A stretch of DNA of 64,000 bases, from the NCBI GenBank assembly GCA_050247435.1, contig JBFWUF010000011.1:90704-154703 (forward strand), in the 5' to 3' direction. Positions 17,984-26,879 of the stretch are shown here, piece after piece. The stretch comes from JAJVID01 sp050247435. Lineage in GTDB: Bacteria; Acidobacteriota; Blastocatellia; RBC074. The position numbers and the translations under genes are program-made. The notes below the pieces were generated by a model. The model was not told where the DNA came from. It saw only the letters and a program-made list of their open reading frames with translations, and ran no database searches. Position 1 is the first letter of the stretch. Every line of letters begins with the position of its first letter.

Positions 17984-18664
17984 ATGCTACTTCACATCCC
18001 CGATGTTCTAACCGCCGAGCAAGTCGCGCATTGCCGGCAGAAACTGGATCAAGCCGATTGGGTTGATGGGCGGGTGACCGCCGGACATCAATCGGCGCAG
18101 GCGAAAGACAACATGCAATTGCCGGAAGAACACCCGGCGGCGCGCGAACTGGGCGACCTGATCGTTCAGGCGCTCGAACGCAATCCGCTGTTTATGGCGG
18201 CGGCGCTTCCGCTGAAAGTCTTTCCACCATTATTCAACCGCTATCAGGGCGGGCAGTCGTTCGGCACGCACATTGACAACGCGATTCGCCAAATCACAGG
18301 CACGCCGCATCGGGTGCGAACCGATCTTTCCGCGACGCTGTTTCTCGCGGCTCCGGAGGAATACGACGGCGGCGAGTTGTCGGTGGAAGACACCTACGGC
18401 TTGCACAACGTCAAGCTGCCCGCCGGGCACTTGATTCTCTATCCGGCATCCAGTCTGCATCACGTGCGACCGGTGACGCGCGGCGCGCGGCTGGCATCAT
18501 TCTTTTGGATTCAAAGCATGGTGCGTGATGACGGTCAGCGCACGCTGCTTTTCGATCTGGATATGGCGATTCAGCGAGTCAGCGGCGAATTGCCCGACCA
18601 CCCTTCCACGGTGCAACTCACCGGCGTGTATCACAACCTTTTGCGCCGCTGGGCGGACGTTTGA
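17984..18664 (+). CDS. piuC: Fe(II)/2-oxoglutarate-dependent dioxygenase PiuC/YbiX (PKHD type)
   Basis: 226 residues from the ATG at 17984 (AGAGG upstream), the usual length of PKHD-type hydroxylases. The N-terminus MLLHIPDVLTAEQVAHCRQ is family-typical. Iron ligands are H96 and D98 (GTHIDNAI) and H159 (YPASSLHHV); R169 (PVTRGARLASFFW) would bind 2-oxoglutarate. Adjacent to siderophore receptors in many bacteria, where it is Fur-regulated; the proposed role is to modify a siderophore or siderophore drug during uptake, but the true substrate is unsettled. A much longer reading frame upstream in this phase is only the shadow of the receptor gene. Confidence 0.94.
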   Translation: MLLHIPDVLTAEQVAHCRQKLDQADWVDGRVTAGHQSAQAKDNMQLPEEHPAARELGDLIVQALERNPLFMAAALPLKVFPPLFNRYQGGQSFGTHIDNAIRQITGTPHRVRTDLSATLFLAAPEEYDGGELSVEDTYGLHNVKLPAGHLILYPASSLHHVRPVTRGARLASFFWIQSMVRDDGQRTLLFDLDMAIQRVSGELPDHPSTVQLTGVYHNLLRRWADV

Positions 18665-18689
18665 ACCCATTTCCCAGGAGCAATCAACG

Positions 18690-19949
18690 ATGAAACTTTT
18701 CCGCAAAATACTTTTCTGGTGTCACCTGATAGTCGGTGTGATCGGAGCCTTGGTCATTTTGATTATGTCTGTCACTGGCGTGCTGCTGACGTACGAACGG
18801 CAGATCATCGCCTGGGCCGACACGCGCAATTATCAAGTGACCCCGCCTTCCGCCGGAGCGCCACGCCTGCCAGTAGAAACGCTGCTGGCCAAAACGCGTG
18901 AAGCGCAACCCGGCGCAACCATCACCACAGTCACCTTGCGCGCCGATACATCCGAACCTGCGGCCATCGCGCTGGCAGCCAACCCCGGAGCCGGGCCTGG
19001 AGGCGGGCGCACAATCTTTGTCAATCCGTACACTGGTGGCGTGATGGGCGAAGGACCGAAAGGCGTCCGCAACTTTTTCCGCGTTATGACCGACTGGCAC
19101 CGATGGCTTGGCGCGCAGGGGGCAAACCGCGCCACCGCGCGAGCCATCACCGGCGCGTGCAATCTCGGCTTTCTCTTTATCGTCGTCAGCGGCATTTATC
19201 TTTGGTGGCCGCGCAAGCGGAACTGGGCGCAATTCAAAAATGTGTTGTGGTTCAAACGCAAGCTGCCCGGCAAGGCGCGCGATTTCAACTGGCACAACGT
19301 GATCGGCTTCTGGTCGTTCGCGCCGCTTTTTATCGTCGTGCTTTCGGCGACGGTGATTTCATACCCGTGGGCGAGTAACCTGGTTTATCGCGTCGTTGGC
19401 GAAACGCCGCCGGCCTCACAGCGTGGCCCTGGCGGGGCGCCTCAAGGCAACGCGGGGCAGCAGCGTGGAGGAGCCGAGCGCAACAACTCCGAGGCGGCGC
19501 CGACTGGCCCATCGGTCAACCTGGATCAACTGTGGACGCGCGCCGAACAGCAAGCCTCCGGCTGGCAAAGCATCAGCTTGAGATTGCCGAACTCGCCTAA
19601 TGCGCCCGCGACATTCTCGATAGATCACGGCGACGGCGGACAGCCGCAAAAACGCGCGCAACTCACGCTGGATCGAAAGACTGGCGAGGTTGTGAAATGG
19701 GAACCTTTCTCCAGTTACACCAAAGGCCGGCAGCTACGCTCGATCCTGCGATTCGCGCATACCGGCGAAGTACTCGGCATTCCTGGTCAGACAATCGCCG
19801 GGCTTGTTTCGCTCGGCGCGTGTTTTCTGGTTTGGACCGGGCTGGCGCTCGCGTGGCGGCGTTTACGCGAATGGCTGGCCAGAAGGTCCGGCGCCCCTGT
19901 CAAATCCTCAACACCGTTGGCGGAAGCAACGGCGGACAGCCAGGCATAG
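18690..19949 (+). CDS. PepSY-associated transmembrane protein (ferric-reductase-like)
   Basis: 419 residues from the ATG at 18690 (CAGGAG upstream), 25 bases after piuC. It follows the PepSY_TM family plan: first helix FWCHLIVGVIGALVILIMSV, a periplasmic loop with a PepSY-like segment, DWHRWLG, second and third helices (GFLFIVVSGIYLWWP; FAPLFIVVLSATVISYPW), a second large periplasmic loop with an insertion rich in Gly/Gln/Pro (about residues 235-270), and a last helix (GLVSLGACFLVWTGLALAW). Conserved histidines (FWCHLI, DWHRWLG, FNWHNVIG, RFAHTGE) could bind haem. These proteins accompany siderophore receptors and probably reduce Fe(III)-siderophore in the periplasm. Last gene of the iron series, followed by a strong hairpin. 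Confidence 0.9.
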   Translation: MKLFRKILFWCHLIVGVIGALVILIMSVTGVLLTYERQIIAWADTRNYQVTPPSAGAPRLPVETLLAKTREAQPGATITTVTLRADTSEPAAIALAANPGAGPGGGRTIFVNPYTGGVMGEGPKGVRNFFRVMTDWHRWLGAQGANRATARAITGACNLGFLFIVVSGIYLWWPRKRNWAQFKNVLWFKRKLPGKARDFNWHNVIGFWSFAPLFIVVLSATVISYPWASNLVYRVVGETPPASQRGPGGAPQGNAGQQRGGAERNNSEAAPTGPSVNLDQLWTRAEQQASGWQSISLRLPNSPNAPATFSIDHGDGGQPQKRAQLTLDRKTGEVVKWEPFSSYTKGRQLRSILRFAHTGEVLGIPGQTIAGLVSLGACFLVWTGLALAWRRLREWLARRSGAPVKSSTPLAEATADSQA

Positions 19950-20011
19950 CGAAGCGTTCTTCAATAGCCGGCCTCTCAGGCATGCGCTGACTTCTACAAA
20001 GCGATCCGCTA

Positions 20012-20061
20012 AAATCCGCCACGACAGATCGGATTGAAACACGATCTGTCGTGGCGGATTT
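20012..20061 (+). terminator. Perfect 19-bp hairpin, probable terminator
   Basis: Arms 20012-20030 and 20043-20061 (AAATCCGCCACGACAGATC and its complement) are perfect, with a 12-base loop. The second arm ends in ATTTCATTTCC, a modest T-tract. It closes the iron-uptake series 62 bases after the PepSY gene. Its long perfect arms make it similar in style to the other hairpins of this window. Confidence 0.7.
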
Positions 20062-20231
20062 CATTTCCACTGTTTATCATCGCGTCTCACAAACCCTCCC
20101 CGCGACGATTGGCGAGAACGGCGAAGTAACGACCACGATTAACACCGCCACGCCTCGCCTCCGATCAGGCGCGACAGAACAGGACAGGTTAATCAGCAAA
20201 GCCTGCGATAGAAACAAGAAAGGAGTTCAAA

Positions 20232-20672
20232 ATGCCAGGTACTTTAACCAGAACTTCCCCGAGTTGGGCGATGCTGCCGATTCGCATCGCTCTCGGGACG
20301 ATTATGTTTGCGCACGGCGCGCAGAAGGTTTTCGGCGTTTGGGTGGAAAGGGATGGGGGATTGACCAATTGGGTCAACAGCGCCGCGCCGTTTCCGGAGA
20401 TGCAGCCAGCGTGGCTGTGGCTTGGCGCGGCGGCATTCTCGGAGTTCATCGGCGGGGCGCTGGTGATGATTGGGTTGTACACGCGCGTCGGAGCGTTTTT
20501 CATCGCCTGTGTGATGCTCGTCGCAATCTTCGGCGTGCATTGGAGGCACGGCTTTTTCATGAACGCCGGCGGTTTTGAATTCCCGTTCGCGCTGCTCGGA
20601 ATGGCGCTGGCGCTGTTGATTTACGGCGGCGGCGCGGCTTCGATTGATTCGCAGATGTCAGGCGGCAAATAA
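20232..20672 (+). CDS. DoxX family membrane protein
   Basis: 146 residues; ribosome site AAAGGAG. Four hydrophobic helices with the DoxX signature LPIRIALGTIMFAHGAQKVF and GGALVMIGLYTRVGAFF. A typical length for the family, which includes quinone-linked oxidoreductase subunits and redox-stress proteins; the specific function of this member is unknown. The gene is flanked by hairpin 20012-20061 and by a 151-base gap before the inositol oxygenase gene, so it may be transcribed alone. Confidence 0.9.
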   Translation: MPGTLTRTSPSWAMLPIRIALGTIMFAHGAQKVFGVWVERDGGLTNWVNSAAPFPEMQPAWLWLGAAAFSEFIGGALVMIGLYTRVGAFFIACVMLVAIFGVHWRHGFFMNAGGFEFPFALLGMALALLIYGGGAASIDSQMSGGK

Positions 20673-20823
20673 TTGAGTTGATGGTTGGCGCCAGGTTGAT
20701 TGCGTGGCGTTTTACTTTTCACCACCTCGCAAATTGCCTATCATCTCATTCACGTCGAGCCACTGGCCGTTCGGCGGAGTATTCATCAATAACGATAAAA
20801 ATAACGATCAACGGAGTTTTTAA

Positions 20824-21666
20824 ATGTCACAAGCGATTCATCCACAAATTCGCGCCAAGATAAGCGATCCGGCGCCGTTTCTCGACGGGATCAAGAACGC
20901 GGATAACTTCCGCGACTATGCGGCCGAATCTCGCGCTTCGGTCAAAGAGTTATACAGACTCAATCACGCCAATCAGACGCTCGATTTCGTGCTCGCCAAA
21001 AAGGCTGAATACGGCAAGCTCGACAAAGCCGAGATGGGCATCTGGGAGGCGATGCATTTTTTGAACAACCTGGTTGACGACAGCGACCCCGACCTGGCCC
21101 TGCCGCAAATCGTTCACGCGTTGCAGACCGCCGAAGCGATCCGCCAGGACGGCCACCCGCGCTGGTTCGTGCTGACCGGGTTCATTCACGATCTTGGCAA
21201 AGTGCTTTGCCTTCACGGCGAGCCGCAATGGGCCGTCGTCGGCGACACGTTCCCCGTCGGCTGCGCCTATTCCGGCAAGATCGCTTACTCGGAACTCTTC
21301 AAAGCCAACCCCGATCACAACAACCCGGCGCTGCAAACTCCAAACGGAATTTATGAGGAAGGATGCGGACTCGACAATGTGCATTTGTCGTGGGGCCACG
21401 ATGAATATCTGTACATGGTCACGAAAGACTATCTGCCGGAGGAGGCGCTGTGGATGATCCGTTATCATTCGTGCTATCCGATTCACCGCGAGGGCGCGTA
21501 CACCCACTTGCTGAACGAGCGGGATCAGGAGGCGATGCGCTGGGCGCGCGCGTTCAATCCTTACGATCTCTATTCGAAATCCGAGGTGGAGCCGAATCTG
21601 GCCGAGTTGAAACCGTATTACGAAGACCTGGTCGCCGAATTCTTCCCGGCGAAAATTCGCTGGTAA
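20824..21666 (+). CDS. myo-Inositol oxygenase (MIOX)
   Basis: 280 residues, the length of animal and plant MIOX, to which it aligns by eye along its whole length: MNKH-type NHANQTLDFVLAKKAEYG, EAMHFLNNLVDDSDPD, FIHDLGKVLCLHGEPQWAVV, GDTFPVGCAYSG, LSWGHDEYLYMVTKDYL, IRYHSCYPIHREGAY and a C-terminus IRW. All six di-iron ligands are present: His in HALQTAE, His-Asp in FIHDLGK, His in SWGHDE, His in RYHSCYP and Asp in NPYDLYSK. The enzyme cleaves myo-inositol with O2 to D-glucuronate. No other inositol or uronate genes are nearby, so the fate of glucuronate is not shown here. Ribosome site ACGGAG. Confidence 0.95.
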   Translation: MSQAIHPQIRAKISDPAPFLDGIKNADNFRDYAAESRASVKELYRLNHANQTLDFVLAKKAEYGKLDKAEMGIWEAMHFLNNLVDDSDPDLALPQIVHALQTAEAIRQDGHPRWFVLTGFIHDLGKVLCLHGEPQWAVVGDTFPVGCAYSGKIAYSELFKANPDHNNPALQTPNGIYEEGCGLDNVHLSWGHDEYLYMVTKDYLPEEALWMIRYHSCYPIHREGAYTHLLNERDQEAMRWARAFNPYDLYSKSEVEPNLAELKPYYEDLVAEFFPAKIRW

Positions 21667-21749
21667 GTTGAGACAGTTAGTAAGTCATAGCCATCGGGGC
21701 GGCGAGATTTGCACGCCCCTTATCACTCACGGGCTGGCTAAGGAGGTTT

Positions 21750-22646
21750 ATGCTCATCCAACGTCTGCTTCTAGTTGTCGCCATCCCGCTCTCTCTCCAA
21801 TCAGGCGTCGCATTCAGCCAGGATCAGCAAATGGTCAAGAGCCGTGTCGTCAAGGGATACACGGAAGTCGCCGATGGATGCCCTGTCACGCTTTCGGACG
21901 CGACTTATTTGTTGACCGAGTATTTCGGGGGAGAACAGAAATATAAGATCACGAAAGAGTCGGTCAAAATCACGAACGCATCTGCGCGAGGAATCGCGAA
22001 GGTGATCGTGTCTTTCTCTTTTGAGGGCGGTGGTGGCATGGGCATGATCATTACACAGGCAGGCCCGATCCCAATCGGCGAAACCTATAACCAGGTCTCC
22101 GGCGGATATCTCGAATCTCCTGGCTCTCACAATGGCCATCCCATGATAGTCCGGCCATTCGCTGTCGAATTTGCCGATGGGACGCACTGGATCGCGCCGC
22201 GCACGCCATACAACCGCCTCAGGTGGATGTCATTGATCAAGCAGTTAGGCCCGTTGACGGTCAGGGAGTGTCGCGACCTTAACAAATCGTATCGAGCGGT
22301 TGTGAAAGTGAACCTCGATCACGTCGTCGCTTACCGGCTTGGCGTGGTTAAAGATACGCCAAGCGGTTTTGAGGTGCGGCTCGGCAGATGGGTGGATGCG
22401 CCTCAGCCGACCGCTAGCAAAGATGGCCCCCGATTCGCCATCAGCGCAAACGATGAGGTCGTCAGCCTGACTCAGGCGGAGATTTTCAGGCCGGAGAAAC
22501 ACATCGCCACTTATCGCGACAGGACTTCATCAACCGACTACTGCGGCGTCGCGCTGTTTGTCGCGGGAGTGCGGCTCGCCGATGGAACTGTTATAGAACA
22601 GAACCTTGATAGAAACGAATTGCTTTGGGGCGAGATGCGGCAGTAA
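21750..22646 (+). CDS. Exported protein of unknown function
   Basis: 298 residues with a strong ribosome site (AAGGAGG) and a signal peptide (MLIQRLLLVVAIPLSLQSGVAFS). No family recognised. The body is mixed beta with a Gly/Met-rich stretch (EGGGGMGMIIT) and aromatic beta-strands (DGTHWIAPRTPYNRLRW). Its layout, with SVKITNASARGIAKVIVSF early in the chain, suggests an immunoglobulin-like beta-sandwich. The gene stands alone between MIOX and the large TonB receptor. Confidence 0.7.
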   Translation: MLIQRLLLVVAIPLSLQSGVAFSQDQQMVKSRVVKGYTEVADGCPVTLSDATYLLTEYFGGEQKYKITKESVKITNASARGIAKVIVSFSFEGGGGMGMIITQAGPIPIGETYNQVSGGYLESPGSHNGHPMIVRPFAVEFADGTHWIAPRTPYNRLRWMSLIKQLGPLTVRECRDLNKSYRAVVKVNLDHVVAYRLGVVKDTPSGFEVRLGRWVDAPQPTASKDGPRFAISANDEVVSLTQAEIFRPEKHIATYRDRTSSTDYCGVALFVAGVRLADGTVIEQNLDRNELLWGEMRQ

Positions 22647-22765
22647 CATCTCGCCAAACAGCGGCGATAAAAAAATCAATAAATTCGTGGCGCGATTGTC
22701 AGCCCGCCACCGCTCACGGCGCAGCCAAGCGCGTTGAGCTGCCTGCAAGCTGGGGTGTCAAATTG

Positions 22766-22801
22766 AGGTTAAGGGGCCTGGAGCTAACCCACTCTTAACC
22801 T
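22766..22801 (+). promoter_or_regulatory. Possible operator: AGGTTAAG/CTTAACCT inverted repeat
   Basis: Two perfect 8-base half-sites (22766-22773 and 22794-22801) separated by 20 bases lie about 75 bases before the start of the Oar-like receptor gene, just ahead of a TAAAAT (22810-22815) that could be a -10 box. Only the symmetry supports it. Confidence 0.3.
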
Positions 22802-22875
22802 TGCGTGCGTAAAATGCCTGCCCGATGTCAACACGACGCCGGGTTTACCTTTCCAACCAACACAAGGAGAAGAAT

Positions 22876-25800
22876 ATGTTCAGGCAATTGTCACGCTGTA
22901 CCATCAGCTTTGCGCTCTTCGCGTTATTGCTTTCCTGCCCGCTGACTACCCTGGCGCAGCAGGAGACAGCCACCATCACCGGCGAGGTCAGAGACGCCAG
23001 CGGCGCGGTTGTGCCGAAGGCGGCGATTACCGTGACCAACGTCGAAACCAACGTCAGTCTCAGGAGCGAAACCAACGATCAGGGCCTCTACACAGTGCCC
23101 GGCATCAAGCCAGGACCTTACTCGATCACGGTCGAGAGGGCGGGCTTCAAAAAATTCGTGCGCAGCGGCGTCACGTTGCAAGTCAATCAGACGGCGCGCA
23201 TAGACATAAACCTGCAGGTCGGCGAGCTGTCCACAGTGATTGAGATCACCGGTGACGCGGCGTTGTTGGAGACTGAGAATTCCTCGCGCGGCTCGGTGAT
23301 TGACCAGAAGAAGATCGTTGATTTGCCTTTGAACGGACGCGACTACAACCAGCTTGCGCTGCTCTCGCCCGGCGTGTTGCCAGGGACGCCGCGACTGGCT
23401 TCGGTCAATTTCAAAGGCGTGCTCAACGTCAACGGCAACCGCACGTTCAACAACGTCTTCCTGCTCGACGGCGTTGACAACATTTCTTACTCGAACTCGT
23501 TTCGCGGCGAGAACGTGCAACTCGTCCAGCCTTCAATCGAGGCGTTGCAGGAGTTCAAGATTCAAACCAACGCCTACTCGGCCGAATTCGGGCGCAGTTC
23601 CGGAGCGGTCGTCAACGCGACGATCAAATCGGGGACGAACGCGATTCGCGGAGCCGTCTACGAATTCCTGCGCAACGACGTGCTCGACGCCAACAACTTC
23701 TTCTCGAACGCGCTTGGCGCGCCGAAACCCGTGCGCAAACGCAATCAGTTCGGCGCGGCAGTCGGCGGCCCGATCATCAAAAACCGCACCTTCTGGTTCG
23801 CCGATTACGAAGGCTTGCGCGACCGCGAAGGCGTACCGCGCGTGCGCCAGGTGCCGACAGCGGCTGAGAAAGCCGGGCTGTTCAGCACGGCGGTCGTTGA
23901 TCCGTTCGCGACGGGACGGCCTGCCTTCAGCCAGAACGCAGCGGGCCAGTGGGTGATCCCGCAGAATCGCTGGGACCCGGTCGGCGCGGCCATCGTCAAA
24001 CTGATTCCCAATCCGAACGTGCCGAACTCGACGATCTATGCTTCAACGCCAGTAACCAGCACGCGCCAGGATCAATTCGACGTTCGCGCCGATCACCAAT
24101 TCGCCAGCAACATCACGTTTTTCGGGCGCTACAGCTTCGTTGACACCAACACCTTCCGCCCCGCGCCGCTGCCCGGATTGGCTGAAGGATCGTTCAACGA
24201 CGCTTTCGGATCGAATCTGAATCGTTCGCAGGGGCTGGCGTTCGGTTTGACGTGGACATTTTCGCCCTCGCTGGTCGGCGACTTCCGCTTCGGCTTCGCG
24301 CGCGGCAACTACTTCACCAACCCGCCGAACTTCGGCGTGGACGGCGCGGCGGCTGTCGGCTTGAAGAACGTGCCGAGCGATCCGGCGATTGTCGGCGGCG
24401 TGCCCAAAGTGCAGATTCAGGGCTTCGACGCCGTGGGCCGCCACACCTCGACGCCGCAGTTTCAGACGCCGCGTTCGTGGAATCCGCGAGCATCCATCAG
24501 TTGGAATCGCGGGCAACACTTCATCAAATTCGGCGGCGAATTCCTGCACGTCCAGACCAAGATCAACGACTTGAACGCGACCATCGGGCGACTGAGCTTC
24601 GATAACCGCTTCACCAACCGCGCCGTCGGCGATCTGCTGTTGGGGCTGGCCACCCGGCTGGACCTCACCAGCTTCACGGTCATGGATCAGGGCCAGAACA
24701 TGCAGTTCTACTTCATCCAGGACGATTACAAGATCACGTCGAAGCTGACGTTGAATCTAGGACTGCGCTACGAATACGCGACGCCGCCGGTCGAGAAGGA
24801 TAACCGCTTCGCCAACTTCGATCCGGTGACCGGCAAAGACGTCTTCGCCAAAGACGGCGGCGTCTTCGAGCGGTCGTTGATTCACCCCGACCGCAACAAT
24901 TTCGCGCCGCGCTTCGGCCTCGCTTATTCGCCGACTTCGCGGTTGGTGGTTCGCGGAGCTTACGGCGTCTTCTTCACGCACACCGTCAGGCAGGGGCGCG
25001 AAGGTCTGCTAGGCTTCAACCCGCCGTTCCTGGTTGATAACACTTTGCGGACGGGCGTGACGGGCGCGGCGGCGGTGGCTTCGGCGGCGGTCTTCCGATT
25101 GCAAAACGGCTATCCGGCTGGGCTGCTCGATCCGACCACGCTGTCGCCGACCATCGGGCGACGCGCGCAGGACGCCTTCCAACGCACGCCTTACATCCAG
25201 CAGTACAACTTCGGCATTCAGTATGAACTGATGAAAGACCTATTGCTCGATGTCGCGTACGTCGGCAACAAAGGGACGAAGCTGAACGGCTTCCGCAATC
25301 TGAACCAGAACGCGGTGATTCAGAACGCGAACGGTTCGCAATCGGCGGGCGCACGTCCTTACCCAACGTTCGGCGACATTCAGTGGATGGAGAACCGCGT
25401 CGGGTCGAGCTACAACGCACTGCAAACTCGATTGGAGAAACGCTTCTCCGGCGGGTTGTCGGCGCTGGTCAGTTACTCGTGGGGCAAGGCGTTGACCGGT
25501 TCGCCCGACCACATCTCGACCAGCGGCGGCGGAGCAGGCGTTGACACCGGCACCTTCCGCGAGCCGCAGAACAGCCTCAACACGCGCGCTGATCGCGGCC
25601 TGGCTGAGTTCGACATCAAGCATCGTTTCGTCGCGAGCTACATTTACGAACTGCCGTTCGGGAATGGGCGGCGCTTCGGTAATGATTGGAACAAGGCGGC
25701 TGACCTGCTGCTGGGCGGTTGGCAGGTGACCGGCATTCACGTCTTCCAAAGCGGCCTCGGTCTGACGGCGACATTGGGCGGATCGAGCGTGCTCAACATC

Positions 25801-26169
25801 GGCGGCGAGCGGCGCGCGCGACCGAACCTGATCGGCAATCCCGTGTTGCCCGAATCCGAGCGCACGCTGCAACGCTGGTTCAACACCAACGCCTTCCAGC
25901 CTGCGTTCAGTCCATCGCCACAAGCGTTCGGCAGCGCAGGCGTCGGCATTATGCGCGGCCCCGGCTCGGTCAATTTCGACTTCACATTCGCCAAGAACTT
26001 CAACGTCACGGAGCGGCGCTACTTCCAGTTCCGCACTGAGCTGTTCAACGCGTTCAACCGCGCGAATTTCGGCCCGCCGGACATTCGGCGCGACAACAGC
26101 GGCTTCGGGCGGATTCTGTCCGCGGCCAACGCGCGCATCATTCAGTTCGGTCTGAAGTTCTATTTCTAA
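22876..26169 (+). CDS. Oar-like TonB-dependent receptor with carboxypeptidase-regulatory domain
   Basis: 1,097 residues from the ATG at 22876 (ACAAGGAG upstream; an ATG at 22825 in frame is less likely). Signal peptide LFALLLSCPLTTLAQQ. Residues about 30-115 are a CarboxypepD_reg domain (ITGEVRDASGAVVPKAAITV). The plug is around 125-250 (VDLPLNGRDYNQLALLSPGV, NVFLLDGVDN, IEALQEFKIQTNAYSAEFGR), then SGAVVNATIKSGTNAIRGAV and a very large barrel ending in GRILSAANARIIQFGLKFYF. This 'LPLNGRDYNQL' class is greatly expanded in Acidobacteriota and is thought to import oligosaccharides or peptides; substrates are not assigned. It is followed by a 42-base inverted repeat. Confidence 0.92.
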   Translation: MFRQLSRCTISFALFALLLSCPLTTLAQQETATITGEVRDASGAVVPKAAITVTNVETNVSLRSETNDQGLYTVPGIKPGPYSITVERAGFKKFVRSGVTLQVNQTARIDINLQVGELSTVIEITGDAALLETENSSRGSVIDQKKIVDLPLNGRDYNQLALLSPGVLPGTPRLASVNFKGVLNVNGNRTFNNVFLLDGVDNISYSNSFRGENVQLVQPSIEALQEFKIQTNAYSAEFGRSSGAVVNATIKSGTNAIRGAVYEFLRNDVLDANNFFSNALGAPKPVRKRNQFGAAVGGPIIKNRTFWFADYEGLRDREGVPRVRQVPTAAEKAGLFSTAVVDPFATGRPAFSQNAAGQWVIPQNRWDPVGAAIVKLIPNPNVPNSTIYASTPVTSTRQDQFDVRADHQFASNITFFGRYSFVDTNTFRPAPLPGLAEGSFNDAFGSNLNRSQGLAFGLTWTFSPSLVGDFRFGFARGNYFTNPPNFGVDGAAAVGLKNVPSDPAIVGGVPKVQIQGFDAVGRHTSTPQFQTPRSWNPRASISWNRGQHFIKFGGEFLHVQTKINDLNATIGRLSFDNRFTNRAVGDLLLGLATRLDLTSFTVMDQGQNMQFYFIQDDYKITSKLTLNLGLRYEYATPPVEKDNRFANFDPVTGKDVFAKDGGVFERSLIHPDRNNFAPRFGLAYSPTSRLVVRGAYGVFFTHTVRQGREGLLGFNPPFLVDNTLRTGVTGAAAVASAAVFRLQNGYPAGLLDPTTLSPTIGRRAQDAFQRTPYIQQYNFGIQYELMKDLLLDVAYVGNKGTKLNGFRNLNQNAVIQNANGSQSAGARPYPTFGDIQWMENRVGSSYNALQTRLEKRFSGGLSALVSYSWGKALTGSPDHISTSGGGAGVDTGTFREPQNSLNTRADRGLAEFDIKHRFVASYIYELPFGNGRRFGNDWNKAADLLLGGWQVTGIHVFQSGLGLTATLGGSSVLNIGGERRARPNLIGNPVLPESERTLQRWFNTNAFQPAFSPSPQAFGSAGVGIMRGPGSVNFDFTFAKNFNVTERRYFQFRTELFNAFNRANFGPPDIRRDNSGFGRILSAANARIIQFGLKFYF

Positions 26170-26174
26170 AATCA

Positions 26175-26273
26175 CCTGGGTACGCATCGCTTCCGGCGTG
26201 CTTTTGGCAAGAGGCTGATTGAAAGGAAATGAGCCTCTTGCCAAAAGCACGCTGGAAACGATGCGTACCCAGG
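26175..26273. repeat. 42-base inverted repeat, 40 of 42 paired
   Basis: Arms 26175-26216 and 26232-26273 pair at 40 of 42 positions with a 15-base loop; the two differences are transitions, one giving a G.U pair in plus-strand RNA. It begins 5 bases after the receptor stop and ends 20 bases before the next start, and the ribosome site (CAGGAGA) is left outside. It may stop transcription or separate stabilities of the two messages. Confidence 0.92.
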
Positions 26274-26293
26274 ATTTCCCAGGAGAAACTCTC

Positions 26294-26869
26294 ATGATGA
26301 AATACACAATTATGCTGATCGCCATTCTCGCGCTGACTGCGGTATCCGCCGCCGCGCAAGGCAAATTGAAGATTGACCCGGATCAACAATACCTGCTGCT
26401 TTCGACCAACAAGACTTCAACGATGCAGAAGGAACTCGACGAAGCGTCGGCATTGGGCTTCCGCATCATGGTTGGCGTCTCGAACTGCGGGCAGATGGAG
26501 ATGGTGCTCTTTCTGGAACGCGTCGCCGAGGGGCCTAACGTTTACAAATACAAAATGGTGGCCACCAACAAGACCTCCACGATGGACAAGGAATTGAACG
26601 AGGTGGCGAAGGAAGGTTTTCGCCTGATGCCGCAGACGCTGATGGCCAAAGAGAACTTCTTGACCAAAGAGATTGTCGGCGTGATGGAAAAACCGCCCAG
26701 ATCCAACAAGCGGTACGAATACAAGCTGCTGGCGACGAGCCTGACGGGGACTTTGCAAAAAGAGGTCAAACAGGCCGAGGCCGACGGCTACGCGCTCGTC
26801 GGAATGATCGCGCGCGGCGAGAACATGGTCGTGATGGAGAAGGAGACGCTCCTCAAGGCCGGTAACTGA
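26294..26869 (+). CDS. Exported protein with three tandem DUF4177-like repeats
   Basis: 191 residues with a signal peptide (MLIAILALTAVSAAAQG) and ribosome site CAGGAGA. Three repeats of about 50 residues follow, each with the plan 'Y-x-Y-K-x-L-A-T-x-x-T-x-T-x-x-K-E-L-x-E-A-x-x-x-G-F': YLLLSTNKTSTMQKELDEAS, YKYKMVATNKTSTMDKELNE and YEYKLLATSLTGTLQKEVKQ, then GFRIM, GFRLM and GYALVGM. The fold resembles DUF4177-like alpha/beta modules. Function unknown. 10 bases before the next gene, so the two are co-transcribed. Confidence 0.75.
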   Translation: MMKYTIMLIAILALTAVSAAAQGKLKIDPDQQYLLLSTNKTSTMQKELDEASALGFRIMVGVSNCGQMEMVLFLERVAEGPNVYKYKMVATNKTSTMDKELNEVAKEGFRLMPQTLMAKENFLTKEIVGVMEKPPRSNKRYEYKLLATSLTGTLQKEVKQAEADGYALVGMIARGENMVVMEKETLLKAGN

Positions 26870-26879
26870 GCGAATTGCG

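Noticed and set aside
20755..20785. Possible cobalamin riboswitch fragment (GCCACTGGCC) before MIOX
   Set aside because: Only a short B12-box-like string; none of the other conserved stems are present.
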